A stretch of DNA of 64,000 bases, taken from assembly GCF_021277265.1 (NCBI RefSeq), contig NZ_JAJSOH010000028.1, positions 40,627-104,626 of the forward strand, in the 5' to 3' direction. The first letter of the stretch is position 1; each line of letters begins with the position of its first letter. The translations under genes were made by a program, and so were the position numbers. The notes under the pieces are model-generated. The model was not told the DNA's origin. It saw only the letters and a list, made by a program, of their open reading frames with translations, and did no database searches. Below, piece by piece: positions 8,389 to 16,859 of this stretch. The DNA comes from Kineosporia rhizophila. Its GTDB lineage: Bacteria; Actinomycetota; Actinomycetes; Actinomycetales; Kineosporiaceae.

Positions 8389-9366
8389 TCAGTCGACTCC
8401 GAGGTCGGCGTGCAGTTGCGCGTAGGCCTGGGCCGGTTCGTCGGACAGCCAGCACCAGGGCGGGCCGCTGATCCGGTGCCGGGTCTGCTGCAGGTGCCAG
8501 CGGCCGCGCTCGCGGTACTGGCGGCTGTTGCCGAGGAACCACGCGAACAGGTTGTGGGCGTCCAGGGCATACGGGTGGGGCGGCGCCGGCCGGGTTCCGT
8601 CCCCGGCCCACTTCCAGGAGGCGGCCATCACGGCGTCCTCGTCGTGCAGCCGGGCCGCCTCCGGGGAGGGCCCGTCGGGCCGGCTGCGGCCCATCTGCAC
8701 GGCGCAGATGTATTCGGAGTGGGCCAGGGGCAGCATCGCGACCACCGGGTCGCCGGGCGGGGCCTGCTCGGCGATCTGGCGCCCGAACCCGAACATCGCC
8801 TCGTCGCTGCCGTACCACTTGGGGCTCAGCACGGTCAGCATCGTCTCGTGCGCCGTGTACAGGGTGGGCTGGGCGGTGCGGGCGGTCTCGAACCGGGACC
8901 ACCATTCGTCGGAGGAGACTCCCAGGCCGAGGGCGGCGCTGAGGCGGAACGTGGCCGCCCCCGGGTGCTGGGGGTAGATCCGCTGGGCCTGGGCCAGGAT
9001 GTCGTCGGCCTCCTCGAGGATCGCCCGGAAGCGGGGCCAGGCCGACTCGGGCACGGTGGAGGCGGGCCCGGTGCCCCGCACGTCCTGGGCCCGGGAGATC
9101 AGGGTGTTGCCGAGCAGGGTCAGCACGTCCGCCCGGTCGTCGGCGGGGGTGCCGGGGTGCTGCAGGAGCGCCTGCATCGGTTCGACGGCCAGGCTCATGT
9201 TGATCACGCTCGAGGCCTGGACGTGCTGGTCGGGCCGGTTACGCAGCGGATGCAGGTAGGGCAGCAGCAGGTTGAGCCGGGCCTGCCCGTCCTGCCCCTT
9301 CACCGCGGCGCACAACTGGTCCAGGGACGGGTCCTGCCAGCACATGTGGTGAACGACCTGGGACAT
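8389..9366 (-). CDS. Unrecognised actinobacterial family protein, copy 2
   Basis: About 325 residues from ATG 9366 (MSQVVHHMCWQDPSLDQLC). An in-frame extension to 9447 exists but lacks family support. It is the fullest of three copies in the window and shares PLRNRPDQH, KWYGSDEAMFGFGR, AEQAPPGDPVVAMLPLAH and AVMAASWKWAGDG with copy 1. It is helical and soluble, with many Trp and His residues, and no recognised enzyme motif. The copies bracket the surface-protein pair at 5.9-8.1 kb and share its orientation, so all could be one transcription unit, though the 250-bp repeat-containing gap argues for a separate promoter. Function unknown. Confidence 0.75.
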   Translation of the reverse strand: MSQVVHHMCWQDPSLDQLCAAVKGQDGQARLNLLLPYLHPLRNRPDQHVQASSVINMSLAVEPMQALLQHPGTPADDRADVLTLLGNTLISRAQDVRGTGPASTVPESAWPRFRAILEEADDILAQAQRIYPQHPGAATFRLSAALGLGVSSDEWWSRFETARTAQPTLYTAHETMLTVLSPKWYGSDEAMFGFGRQIAEQAPPGDPVVAMLPLAHSEYICAVQMGRSRPDGPSPEAARLHDEDAVMAASWKWAGDGTRPAPPHPYALDAHNLFAWFLGNSRQYRERGRWHLQQTRHRISGPPWCWLSDEPAQAYAQLHADLGVD

Positions 9367-9913
9367 GACCCGATCGGTGCCCCGGGACGCCGACCAGGAT
9401 GCCGGGGCACCGGACGATGTCCGCCGGCCGAGACCGAAACGCGCCATGGCCTCAGATCACCCGGCCCGTGTGTCCGGTGGGGTTCTTGATCAGCGTCATA
9501 AGTCCTGAGGCTATGGCCCACCCGTGTTCACCGGCGCCGGAACCCGGCATTCCGCACTCGCCTGCTCGTTTCCGGACCTGGGCGACCTTGTCCGATAACG
9601 CGTAAGCGCGTCGTTTTACTAAATCGCGTTGCGCGTTACGCGATGAAGTGAAGTAGCTGGGTAGGTATTGAGAAGGAAACTTCTAGCTAGTTGATCTGCG
9701 GGGACGGCTGCAGAGGAGAGGTGCGCGTGATCCGGGCGGGAAGAAGGGGTTACGCGAATGCTCCAGGCGGGCTTCGACGCCACAAGCCGGTTCGTTCGTC
9801 CGCCGAATGCTGAGAAATGGACCGGGGGCCGCTGTCGTGGGCGCAGCCGTGCGTGGCGGTGACCGCGCAAAACGGATAGTGCCCACCGTTGCCGTCCTGC
9901 TTTGATCAGGAGC
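9367..9913. other. Non-coding gap with AT-richer centre and inverted repeat
   Basis: No gene is supported in these roughly 550 bases. The stretch 9590-9700 is noticeably less GC-rich than its surroundings. It holds cgcgtaa (9599-9605) and its complement ttacgcg (9636-9642), with further GCGCG complementarity offset by one base, so a bulged hairpin or a bound operator is possible. This may be a transcription boundary or an old insertion seam. Confidence 0.4.
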
Positions 9914-10411
9914 ATGCCGGATCTGTTCACGCCCCGCCTGCAGTTACATCCGATCGACGTGGCCGAGGGAGAGCGCATCCACACCCGGACGGCGGGCCCC
10001 AACGACACCTGGGCCGACGACTTTCCCTTCGACGGCGACGTCGCTGCGGCCGGGGCCTTTCTCCGCACGACCACGGCCCTGGGGCAGCAGCAGCCGTTCG
10101 GCTACTACCGGATCACCCGCCGGTCGGACGGAAAGGCCGTCGGAGGGATCGGTTTCAAGGGGCAACCACAGCACGGCAGCGTCGAGATCGGCTACGGCCT
10201 GGCCGGCTCGGCCCGCGGCCACGGATACGCAGCCGAAGCCGTCACGGTCCTGCTGACCATCGCCGCAGGCCACGGGCTCAGCAGAGTGCTGGCCGACACG
10301 GACAGGGCCAACGTCGCCTCCCAGCGGACCCTGACCCGCGCCGGGTTCCACCGTGTCCGGGCCGAGGGCGAGGTCCTCTTCTACGAAGTGCAGCTCGCTA
10401 CCGGACGTTGA
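9914..10411 (+). CDS. GNAT acetyltransferase (RimJ/RimL type)
   Basis: 165 residues from ATG 9914, which has CAGGAG six bases upstream; an upstream ATG at 9902 lacks this. The protein starts TPRLQLHPI and has IGYGLAGSARGHGYAAEAV, the acetyl-CoA pyrophosphate-binding loop (Q/RxxGxG/A variant), followed by VLADTDRANVASQRTLTRAGF, the classic late motif of RimJ/RimL-type N-acetyltransferases. The length is normal. Substrate unknown: it could be a protein N-terminus or a small amine. It stands alone, with a 200-bp featureless gap downstream before the convergent monooxygenase. Confidence 0.85.
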   Translation: MPDLFTPRLQLHPIDVAEGERIHTRTAGPNDTWADDFPFDGDVAAAGAFLRTTTALGQQQPFGYYRITRRSDGKAVGGIGFKGQPQHGSVEIGYGLAGSARGHGYAAEAVTVLLTIAAGHGLSRVLADTDRANVASQRTLTRAGFHRVRAEGEVLFYEVQLATGR

Positions 10412-10622
10412 TCCCGATACTGAGGGCACTGAACCATGAGCTGAGCGTCAAAAGTTCTGCGTCGGCGGACAGCTCGGCCGCCCGGACCTTCGATGTGTAT
10501 CGCCGGGAGAATGGCTCTGACAGAAGATTGGATCCAGCACGGAACGTCAGGGCCGGGCACGGTGGCGACAAGCTTCCTGCCCCCACCGAACCAACTGTTC
10601 GGCCCCGCCCGAGCCGCCGTCC

Positions 10623-12086
10623 TCAATTCGGTGTTGTTCGGGGCTGGCCTGGTGCGCCGAACCAGCGGGTGAGGTGTTCGTTCAGGTCCTGCTGGTCGTC
10701 GCCGGTCCAGGCGATGTAGCCGTCGGGGCGCAGGAGCAGGGCCGGTGTTTGCGCGGCCTCGGTGACGGCCGGGTCGGCGAGGCGGTCGACGCGGGCGGGC
10801 CAGCCGTCTGTGTTCAGCCGGCCGGTGCCGTCGACGAGAAGGCCTCTGCCGGCGTGCATCAGGCTGTACAGCGGGCCGTTGCTGCTGGTCTCGATGTCGG
10901 GTTGTCGTCGTCCCAGCAGGTCGGGGCCGGGGCCGAAGTCGTAGCGGAGGTCGGTGGCGGTGATCTTCGCGGTCAGCCGGCGGTTCACCTCGTCGATGTC
11001 CATGAGTTCGGTGAGCAGGCGGCGCACGGCCTGGGCGCCCGGTTCGGGTGAGAAGAGGTGCTGCTGGGCGCGGGTGTTGTCGAGGACGTCCGCGGCGACC
11101 GGGCGGCGTTCTGCCTGGTAGGTGTCGAGCAGCCCGGGCGGTGCCCAGCCGTGCACGTGGGCGGCGAGTTTCCAGCCCAGGTTGAAGGCGTCCTGCAGGC
11201 CGAGGTTCAGGCCCTGCCCGCCGATGGGGGGATGGATGTGCGCGGCGTCGCCGGCCAGCAGCACCCGCCCCACCCGGTACTGCTCGGCCAGTCTCGTGGC
11301 GTCCCCGAAGCGTGAGAGCCAGCGGGGGGAGTGAATGCCGAAGTCGGTGCCGGCGACGGCGTGCAGCTGGCTGCGGAAGTCCTCGATCGTGGGCGGCTGT
11401 GCGGGGTCGGTGATGCCTGCGGCGGGAAGGACGATGCTGTAGATCCCCTCCCCGAAAGGCCTGACCCAGAACGGTCTGACGCTGTGGGCGATCGCCTGCA
11501 CCCGGGCGGCGATCTCCTGCGCGGGCGCCGCAGCGTGCATCTCACCCATCAGCGTCTGGGCGCGGGTGGGCTCTCCGGGGAAGCCCACGCCCAGCAGTTT
11601 GCGGACGGTGCTGCGGGCGCCGTCACAGCCGACGAGGTACCGCGAGCGCAGGTGCTGCCCGTCGCTCAGCTCGACCCTGACCTCCTGCTCGTCCTGCTGT
11701 ACCCCGGTGATCTCGCAGCCCCGGCGCACCTGGGCGCCCAGGCGCAGGGCGTGTTCCTCCAGCAGGCGCACGATCACCGGTTGCGGGATGCCCAGCAGGT
11801 AGCCGTAGGTCGAGTCCGGGCCGGGGGCAGCGGGTTTGCTGATGGCGGCGAAGAGTCCTGCGGCGGGGCGCTTGCGGCCGTGTGCGAGCAGGCCTTCCAG
11901 GAGGCCGCGCGTGGCCAGCAGTTCGAGGCTGCGCACGTGCACGCCGACGATGCGGGTGAAGGGGGCGGGTTCGGTGTCGCGTTCCAGGACCAGCACGTTC
12001 ACCTCGTGCAGGCGTAGTTCGGCGGCGAGCACTGCTCCGCTCGGCCCGCAGCCGGCGATGATCACGTCGTACGTCTCGTTGTTCAT
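10623..12086 (-). CDS. rox: FAD monooxygenase, rifampicin monooxygenase-like
   Basis: 487 residues of the group A flavin hydroxylase fold. VIIAGCGPSGAVLAAELRLH is the FAD dinucleotide site at the N-terminus, LVGCDGARSTVRKLLGV holds the DG motif, and GRVLLAGDAAHIHPPIGGQG is the second FAD motif. The overall run of motifs (HVRSLELL, YLLGIPQPV, FPGEPTRAQTLMGEM, GTDFGIHSPRWLSRFGDATRLA, DDQQDLN near the C-terminus) resembles the Rox rifampicin monooxygenases of Nocardia and Streptomyces as I remember them. Those hydroxylate rifamycins and linearise the ansa bridge. I do not see a rifamycin-associated element upstream. It is divergent from the Nudix gene across about 100 bp. A generic aromatic hydroxylase is the alternative. 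Confidence 0.7.
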   Translation of the reverse strand: MNNETYDVIIAGCGPSGAVLAAELRLHEVNVLVLERDTEPAPFTRIVGVHVRSLELLATRGLLEGLLAHGRKRPAAGLFAAISKPAAPGPDSTYGYLLGIPQPVIVRLLEEHALRLGAQVRRGCEITGVQQDEQEVRVELSDGQHLRSRYLVGCDGARSTVRKLLGVGFPGEPTRAQTLMGEMHAAAPAQEIAARVQAIAHSVRPFWVRPFGEGIYSIVLPAAGITDPAQPPTIEDFRSQLHAVAGTDFGIHSPRWLSRFGDATRLAEQYRVGRVLLAGDAAHIHPPIGGQGLNLGLQDAFNLGWKLAAHVHGWAPPGLLDTYQAERRPVAADVLDNTRAQQHLFSPEPGAQAVRRLLTELMDIDEVNRRLTAKITATDLRYDFGPGPDLLGRRQPDIETSSNGPLYSLMHAGRGLLVDGTGRLNTDGWPARVDRLADPAVTEAAQTPALLLRPDGYIAWTGDDQQDLNEHLTRWFGAPGQPRTTPN

Positions 12087-12184
12087 CAGGGGGTCGGCCC
12101 TTCGTGAGTGGCCTGGTGGCCGGGGGTCGTAGTGTTTGCGGGTTGATCTGTCGGTGAGTGGGTTGTGTCTGCGGGGAGCGCTTC

Positions 12185-12586
12185 ATGGTGATCGCGATCG
12201 ACAAGGTGGCCTGGATCCACGTCGTGGACGGGCTGATCCTCAGCACCCTCTCGGCCGGTAAGAGCGTCTACTACCTGCCGGGCGGTAAACGTGAGCCCGG
12301 GGAGAGCGACGTGCAGACGCTGGTGCGGGAGGTCCGGGAGGAGCTGAGCGTGGACATCGTGGTGGCGAGCGCGGTGCACCTGAAGACGTTCCAGGCGCAG
12401 GCCCATGGGCGCCCGGACGGCGAGATCGTGCAGATGACCTGCTACACCGCCGGCTACGAGGGCGATCTGAAACCGGACAACGAGATCGCCGAACTGGTCT
12501 GGTTCGGTTACGCCGACCGGCACCGGGTGTCCCCGGTGGACCAGCTGATCTTCGACCACCTGCACGAGCGCGGCGTCCTGCACTGA
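12185..12586 (+). CDS. Nudix hydrolase
   Basis: 133 residues from ATG 12185, with GGGGAG about eight bases upstream. The Nudix box is complete: GGKREPGESDVQTLVREVREELSV fits Gx5Ex7REUxEExGU apart from the last Gly, which is Ser. Nudix enzymes cleave nucleoside diphosphates linked to another moiety. The short length and lack of extra domains suggest a housecleaning or cofactor-related pyrophosphatase, substrate unknown. It is divergent from the monooxygenase and convergent with the alpha/beta hydrolase. Confidence 0.85.
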   Translation: MVIAIDKVAWIHVVDGLILSTLSAGKSVYYLPGGKREPGESDVQTLVREVREELSVDIVVASAVHLKTFQAQAHGRPDGEIVQMTCYTAGYEGDLKPDNEIAELVWFGYADRHRVSPVDQLIFDHLHERGVLH

Positions 12587-12664
12587 CCCGCTGCACTGGC
12601 TCGGCTGACAGTCGGCGCCGGCCCGGCAGGACGCAGCAACGTCACGCCCGGGCCGGCGCGGCCC

Positions 12665-13429
12665 CTAGCTTGCGGTGGCGAGCGGTTCGAGGTGGCGGCC
12701 GAAGAAGGCTGTGGCGCTGTCGATCTCGTGGCGGGGGACGGCTGCGTGGCCGCCGGGGTTGGCGTGCAGGGTCTTGTCGGTGGAGGCGAACGCCTCGAAC
12801 AGGGCCAGGGACTGCTCGCGGGAGATGAACTCGTCGTCCCACTGCGCCAGGAACTGCACCGGCACGGTGATCCGGGCGGCCTGCTCGGCGCCGGCCAGGG
12901 CGCTGCCGCAGCCCAGGACCGCTGCGCGCACGCGGGGTTCGGCGGCCACGAACGGCACTCCCAGGCCGCAGCCCAGCGACAGACCCCAGTAGCCGACCGG
13001 CCCGGCGCCCACGTGCGGCAGTTCCTGCAGGGCGTCGAGGACGGCGGTCCACTCGGGCACGGTCTGCTGGGCGACCACGGCCTGGAACTGCGCGATGACC
13101 TGCGCCCGGGGCTCGCCCTGCTCGACGCGCTGCTGGTTGCGGGCGGCCATCGGGCCGAACTGCGGATGGTCCGGGCGATCGCCGTGCCCCGGCACGTCGA
13201 CGCACGCGGCGGCGGCCCCGAGCTCACGGACGAACCGGTGGGCGCGCGCCAGCACACCGGGGGCTCTCTTGTGCTGCCCGCCCCCGTGTCCGAGCAGAAT
13301 CAATGGACGAGGGGACGTTGCGTCCGCGGGGGAGAACAGGACACCGGGGACCTCGCCCACGGTGAAGGACTGCTCGAGGACGCCGTCGGTGACCGACTCG
13401 TCAGTGAGGGACGATGCGGTGGAATGCAT
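12665..13429 (-). CDS. Alpha/beta hydrolase (dienelactone hydrolase-like)
   Basis: 254 residues, soluble. HGGGQHK near residue 48 is the oxyanion loop, GYWGLSLGCGLG contains the nucleophile elbow G-L-S-L-G, QWDDEFI supplies the acid and GGHAAVP the histidine, completing a Ser-Asp-His triad. The order and spacing fit small carboxylesterase/dienelactone hydrolase-type enzymes. The substrate is unknown. The gene diverges from the DUF3152 gene over a 300-bp region containing repeated TCGGGCA half-sites. Confidence 0.8.
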   Translation of the reverse strand: MHSTASSLTDESVTDGVLEQSFTVGEVPGVLFSPADATSPRPLILLGHGGGQHKRAPGVLARAHRFVRELGAAAACVDVPGHGDRPDHPQFGPMAARNQQRVEQGEPRAQVIAQFQAVVAQQTVPEWTAVLDALQELPHVGAGPVGYWGLSLGCGLGVPFVAAEPRVRAAVLGCGSALAGAEQAARITVPVQFLAQWDDEFISREQSLALFEAFASTDKTLHANPGGHAAVPRHEIDSATAFFGRHLEPLATAS

Positions 13430-13643
13430 GGTGAAGCCTTTCGGGATGCCCTGGTGCGGGCCCTCCCTAGGGCTGGTAGGGGTGGGAGGCCCGGTCCGTC
13501 ATAGCGTTGATCGGTCTCACCTCCCCTGTGCCGGGCACTCACGCGGGTGCCTCGTACGTTGCTGCCGGTGAAGTTACCACGCCACGCCCGCAGGTGGCGC
13601 GGGGTTTTCCGGAGCTCGCCGAATGTGGGCGTATCCACCCAGG

Positions 13644-13717
13644 TCGGGCAGCGTCGGGCAGTATGCCTGCGGATCTTGCTCACATCGGGTGCATAAGTGT
13701 GGCTGCCCGATCGGGCA
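13644..13717. promoter_or_regulatory. Candidate operator cluster: TCGGGCA half-sites and perfect 14-bp palindrome
   Basis: TCGGGCA occurs at 13644-13650 and 13654-13660, exactly ten bases apart (one helical turn), and again inside the perfect palindrome TGCCCGATCGGGCA at 13704-13717. The palindrome ends 18 bases before the GTG of the DUF3152 gene, where a repressor would block transcription. The spacing and symmetry suggest a dimeric regulator acting on one or both divergent genes. The regulator is not identified. Confidence 0.5.
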
Positions 13718-13735
13718 ATAACTAGCCTCGCGAGC

Positions 13736-14545
13736 GTGTCACCTCTTGCACCTCACCGATCCCCTTCCCCTTCTGCCTCCGCCTGGCGTCCCGCGGTCCG
13801 TGCGCTCGCGGCCGCGGCGCTCGCCGGCGTCCTGCTGGCCGTGACCGCTGTCTCCGCCGGTGCTGCCGGCCCGGTCTCCGGTGTCAGCGGGGGTGATCTG
13901 GCGGCTGCCAAGGCCAAAGCCGATGCCAAGAAGGCGAAGATCACGTATCCGCGGGCCGGGAGGAAGGCGTTCAAGGTGGCGACGGGCCGCAGTGCGGTGG
14001 CGGGGTCGCGGGGGCCGCTGCTGAGGTACCGGGTGTCGGTGGAGAAGGACATCAAGGGCGTCACCGCCAACCAGTTCGCCGCGCGGGTGGTGCAGACGCT
14101 CTCGGACGAGCGCAGCTGGGTCGGCACCGGGCAGGTGCGGCTGCAGCGGGTGCCGAACTCGGCCGAGTACGACTTCACGATCTACCTGGCCACACCACAG
14201 ACCCGCGACTCGCTGTGCGGTGACGCCACCCGCGCGAACCCCGACCGGTACACGTCCTGCCGTAACGGTGACCGGGTGGTGCTGAACGTGGCGCGCTGGG
14301 CCAAGGGTGTGCCGAAGTACGGGGCGTCGCTGGAGACCTATCGCACGTACATGATCAACCACGAGACCGGGCACCGGCTGGGCCACCACCACCAGAAGTG
14401 CACCGGCAGCGGCCGTAAGGCGCCGGTGATGCAGCAGCAGACGCTGGGCCTGCACGGCTGCAAGGCCAACGCCTGGCCCCGGGTCAACGGCAGCCTGTAC
14501 GAGGGCCCGGCCGGCGCCTACAACGACCCCATCCCCAGCGCCTGA
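13736..14545 (+). CDS. Secreted DUF3152 metalloprotease-like protein
   Basis: 269 residues from GTG 13736. A longer frame from 13697 would place the operator palindrome inside the gene. A signal or anchor segment (LAAAALAGVLLAVTAVSAGAAG) is followed by a Lys/Ala-rich stretch. A DUF3152 domain then covers most of the rest, including YRVSVEKDIKG, FAARVVQTLSDERSW and the zinc-site motif HETGHRLGHHH near residue 209 (HExxH variant HETGH plus third His, as in metzincins). The family is actinobacterial and presumed to be an extracellular peptidase. Four cysteines suit disulfides outside the cell. It is likely controlled by the palindrome just upstream. Confidence 0.82.
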   Translation: MSPLAPHRSPSPSASAWRPAVRALAAAALAGVLLAVTAVSAGAAGPVSGVSGGDLAAAKAKADAKKAKITYPRAGRKAFKVATGRSAVAGSRGPLLRYRVSVEKDIKGVTANQFAARVVQTLSDERSWVGTGQVRLQRVPNSAEYDFTIYLATPQTRDSLCGDATRANPDRYTSCRNGDRVVLNVARWAKGVPKYGASLETYRTYMINHETGHRLGHHHQKCTGSGRKAPVMQQQTLGLHGCKANAWPRVNGSLYEGPAGAYNDPIPSA

Positions 14546-14572
14546 CCCGGCTTTCCTGCTCAATCGTGGCCC

Positions 14573-15478
14573 CTAGCGGGCACTTCCGGGAGATTTTAGG
14601 GTTTCGAGCCACTGCCAGAGGACGTCGGTGACCGCCTTCGGGCGGTCCTCGGGCAGGAAGTGCCCCGCGGGTTCGCCGACGTCGGTGACGGTGAGGTTGG
14701 GCAGGTGCCGGGTGCACCAGTCGGTGACCTCGGGGGTGACGATCGGTGTTCCCGGGGCGGTGATCAGCAGCTTGGGCACCGGGGAACGGGTGGCGTTGAC
14801 GGCGGCTGCCTCGAGGGCTGCGTGGGTGGGTGCCGGTACGCCGGCGACGGGGATCTGCCGGGCCCAGTCCAGCAGGGCCCGCCGCGAGTGCGGGTCGGGG
14901 TAGTGACGGCGGTACTCGTGCAGTTCGTCCTCGGTCAGCGCCCGCTGCAGGGCCGCGGGCAGCAGGGTGTCGAGGAAGAAGTTGTCGTGCAGCACCATCT
15001 GCTCACCCACCTGTGGGGTGCGCAGACGCTGGAACAGCTCCCGCCCGCCGGGGTCGAACGCCTCCCAGCCGGGCAGGGGCCGGATGTGGCCCTCCATGAC
15101 CGCGATCGCCGTGACCTGCCCCAGATCGCGCCGCCGACGGCGCCGCAGCAGGTCCAGCCCAAGGGCCACACCCCAGTCGTGCCCGACCACCACCAGCCCG
15201 TCCAGCCCACCCTTCTCGTCCTTCTCGTCCTTCTCGTCCTGGGCCGAGCCCTCCGGCCGCTCGAGGGTGAGCAGGAGTTCCTCGAGGTGGGCGACGTGGT
15301 CGGCGAAGGAGTAGCTCAGGTAGGGCCGGGCCGAGCGGCCCATGCCGATCAGGTCGGGCGCCAGGCACCGCCAGCCCGGCCTGCGCCCGGCGATCACGTG
15401 CCGCCACAGGTGGGAACTGGTGGGGTTGCCGTGCAGGAACAGGACGGGCCGGCCTGCCCCGGTGTCCCGCAGGTACAT
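14573..15478 (-). CDS. Haloalkane dehalogenase-like hydrolase with N-terminus lost by duplication
   Basis: 301 residues from ATG 15478. LFLHGNPTSSHLWR has the halide-binding Asn, VVGHDWG places the nucleophile at about Asp101, VMEGHIRPLPGWEAFDP carries the acid of the DhaA-type class, and GEPAGHFLPEDRP gives the His. These enzymes hydrolyse carbon-halogen bonds, although many relatives are plain hydrolases. A DEKDEKDEK insertion near residue 81 comes from a 9-bp repeat. Upstream the natural N-terminus (MVGVLGTT then MYLRDT) is still readable, but a 19-bp duplication shifts its frame, so translation can only start at 15478. That removes about 19 residues, mostly the first strand, and activity is uncertain. 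Confidence 0.8.
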   Translation of the reverse strand: MYLRDTGAGRPVLFLHGNPTSSHLWRHVIAGRRPGWRCLAPDLIGMGRSARPYLSYSFADHVAHLEELLLTLERPEGSAQDEKDEKDEKGGLDGLVVVGHDWGVALGLDLLRRRRRRDLGQVTAIAVMEGHIRPLPGWEAFDPGGRELFQRLRTPQVGEQMVLHDNFFLDTLLPAALQRALTEDELHEYRRHYPDPHSRRALLDWARQIPVAGVPAPTHAALEAAAVNATRSPVPKLLITAPGTPIVTPEVTDWCTRHLPNLTVTDVGEPAGHFLPEDRPKAVTDVLWQWLETLKSPGSAR

Positions 15479-15499
15479 GGGTGTCCCGCAGGTACATGG
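15462..15499. repeat. Perfect 19-bp tandem duplication in the dehalogenase 5' end
   Basis: The sequence gtgtcccgcaggtacatgg is present at 15462-15480 and again at 15481-15499 without any difference. Nineteen is not a multiple of three, so the second copy throws the original N-terminal codons (start near 15539, MMEDVSMVGVLG) out of frame with the body of the gene. Identity of the two copies implies a recent event or an assembly error. Confidence 0.95.
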
Positions 15500-15535
15500 T
15501 CGTGCCCAGGACGCCCACCATGCTCACGTCCTCCA

Positions 15536-15700
15536 TCATGCGCGCGGCCGGTCCGTTCCGCCCGTTCCGCCCAGCAGTTCGCGGTACAGCCGGGCCGTCC
15601 GCCGCGCCACCTCGTCCCAGGTGAAGTGCTGCAGCACGCGCTCACGGTCGGCCCGGCCCATCGTCGCGGCCCGGTCCTGCTCGTGCACGAGGCGCTGGTC
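15536..15700 (-). pseudogene. C-terminal remnant of a GT4-type glycosyltransferase
   Basis: The last 50 codons read RAATMGRADRERVLQHF, then TWDEVARRTARLYRELLGG, the standard C-terminal helix of GT-B family 4 glycosyltransferases (AxMGxxGRERVxxxFxW). No catalytic domain is present upstream: the preceding bases in this frame do not resemble a glycosyltransferase and the region to 16154 has no gene. The stop overlaps the ancestral start of the dehalogenase (ATGATGG), so the two were once adjacent in an operon. Only a truncated fragment remains. Confidence 0.65.
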
Positions 15701-16154
15701 GAGGCCTGGACGGGCAGCTACCTCCCGCGGGTCTGGGCGGAGGTTTCGGAACATGGCAACGAAGTGCGTCGCCGGCGATCGGCAGATGGTGGACCGCGGC
15801 CCATCGTCCGGCGGCGAGGGGCGTTCACCAGCATGTCTCACGGATTGCGCTCAGCTGCCTCCGAGGCGTCCATATCTTCTGCCGCGTGAGTGTCGTCGTC
15901 CGGCCAGCTCAACGCTCGTATGTCCTGGGAAGCTCTCGGGCAGAGGACTGAGGCGAATGATGGTCCGTGTCTGTGGGTGGCGCGCAGGGTCGTGACTCCG
16001 TTCATTTCTTCACCGCGCTCGCCCGTCTGTCCGTCCGGCCCGTCCTGTGGAGAACTGAGCAGTCTGCTGGTGGTGGGCGTGCTCAGGCGGACGGCGGGTC
16101 CGGGGTGCGCGACTGGTGCGCGGCCAGGGCCAGGGCGAGCGGGCAGGGCTCCGC
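15701..16154. other. Gap without a supported gene
   Basis: Open frames here in both directions have no recognisable motif and poor codon structure. The stretch lies between the glycosyltransferase remnant and the phosphatase gene and is less GC-rich around 15890-16060. It is probably the scar of the deletion that removed the rest of the glycosyltransferase. Confidence 0.4.
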
Positions 16155-16859
16155 TCAGGACAGGTGCCCCACGTCGTTGAAGCTGATCAGGGTGGCCGGG
16201 CGGCCGGTCTCCCACTGAAGGACAGTGAGCCCGCAGTTGGCCTGGTTCAGGCCGAGCCAGCACCAGTGCGGGGCCTGCATCACGTGCCGCACGAACCAGC
16301 CGATGACGAAGTTGTGGGTGACTACCAGGTCCACCCGCTCAGCCTGATCGGTCTGACCCGCCCGACTCGCCTGACTCGCCTGACTTTCCTGGCCCGCCTG
16401 TTCCGGGCCGCTGCAGGCACTGAGAGCGCTGAGGTGCTCAACCGCCTGCTGCAGTCGCACGGCTCCGGGGTCACGCTCCTGCAGCGGTACGGCCTCGAAG
16501 AAGTCCTGGTAGCGCTGCGGGTAGTCGTGCCCGGGTCGGCCCGGCTGTGGGTCGGCGGGGAACGGGGTGCGGTCCTTGACCAGGTCGCAGGCGTGCATCG
16601 GGACTCCGGGCAGGTGCTGGGCCAGGATCGTGGCCGTCTGCTCGGCCCTTGGCAGGCTGCTGTGATGGATGGTGTCGAACCGGGTGCCTGCCAGGCGTCG
16701 CGCGAGCTGCTGGGCCTGGACACGCCCCCGATCGGAAAGACCCAGGTCGTTCTCGCCCGGGTCGGCCTCACCGGGGACGGCGCTCGCGGTGGTGAGGGTG
16801 GCGGGCCCGGGCGCCTGCTGCTCGCCGTGGCGGACCAGGTACAGCGTGGTGCGTGCCAT
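16155..16859 (-). CDS. Histidine phosphatase (phosphoglycerate mutase-like)
   Basis: 234 residues from ATG 16859, preceded by AGGGGG. LYLVRHGEQ (R10-H11-G12) is the phospho-acceptor motif, HHSSLPRAEQTATIL the second Arg loop, and VDLVVTHNFVIGWFV the late His. All catalytic positions of the branch are present, so it is probably an active phosphatase; the substrate is unknown. Between them is an inserted SQASQASRAGQTDQAE low-complexity run encoded by short repeats (about 16335-16400). The C-terminus is longer than in minimal family members. It is divergent from the integrase gene 92 bp away. Confidence 0.85.
   Translation of the reverse strand: MARTTLYLVRHGEQQAPGPATLTTASAVPGEADPGENDLGLSDRGRVQAQQLARRLAGTRFDTIHHSSLPRAEQTATILAQHLPGVPMHACDLVKDRTPFPADPQPGRPGHDYPQRYQDFFEAVPLQERDPGAVRLQQAVEHLSALSACSGPEQAGQESQASQASRAGQTDQAERVDLVVTHNFVIGWFVRHVMQAPHWCWLGLNQANCGLTVLQWETGRPATLISFNDVGHLS

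Noticed and set aside
9619..10074. 151-codon leftward frame before the GNAT gene
   Set aside because: No motif, irregular codon use and overlap with a clear acetyltransferase start.
12087..12184. Rifamycin-associated element upstream of the Rox-like gene
   Set aside because: The gap holds no GGGGCTTGC-type inverted repeat.
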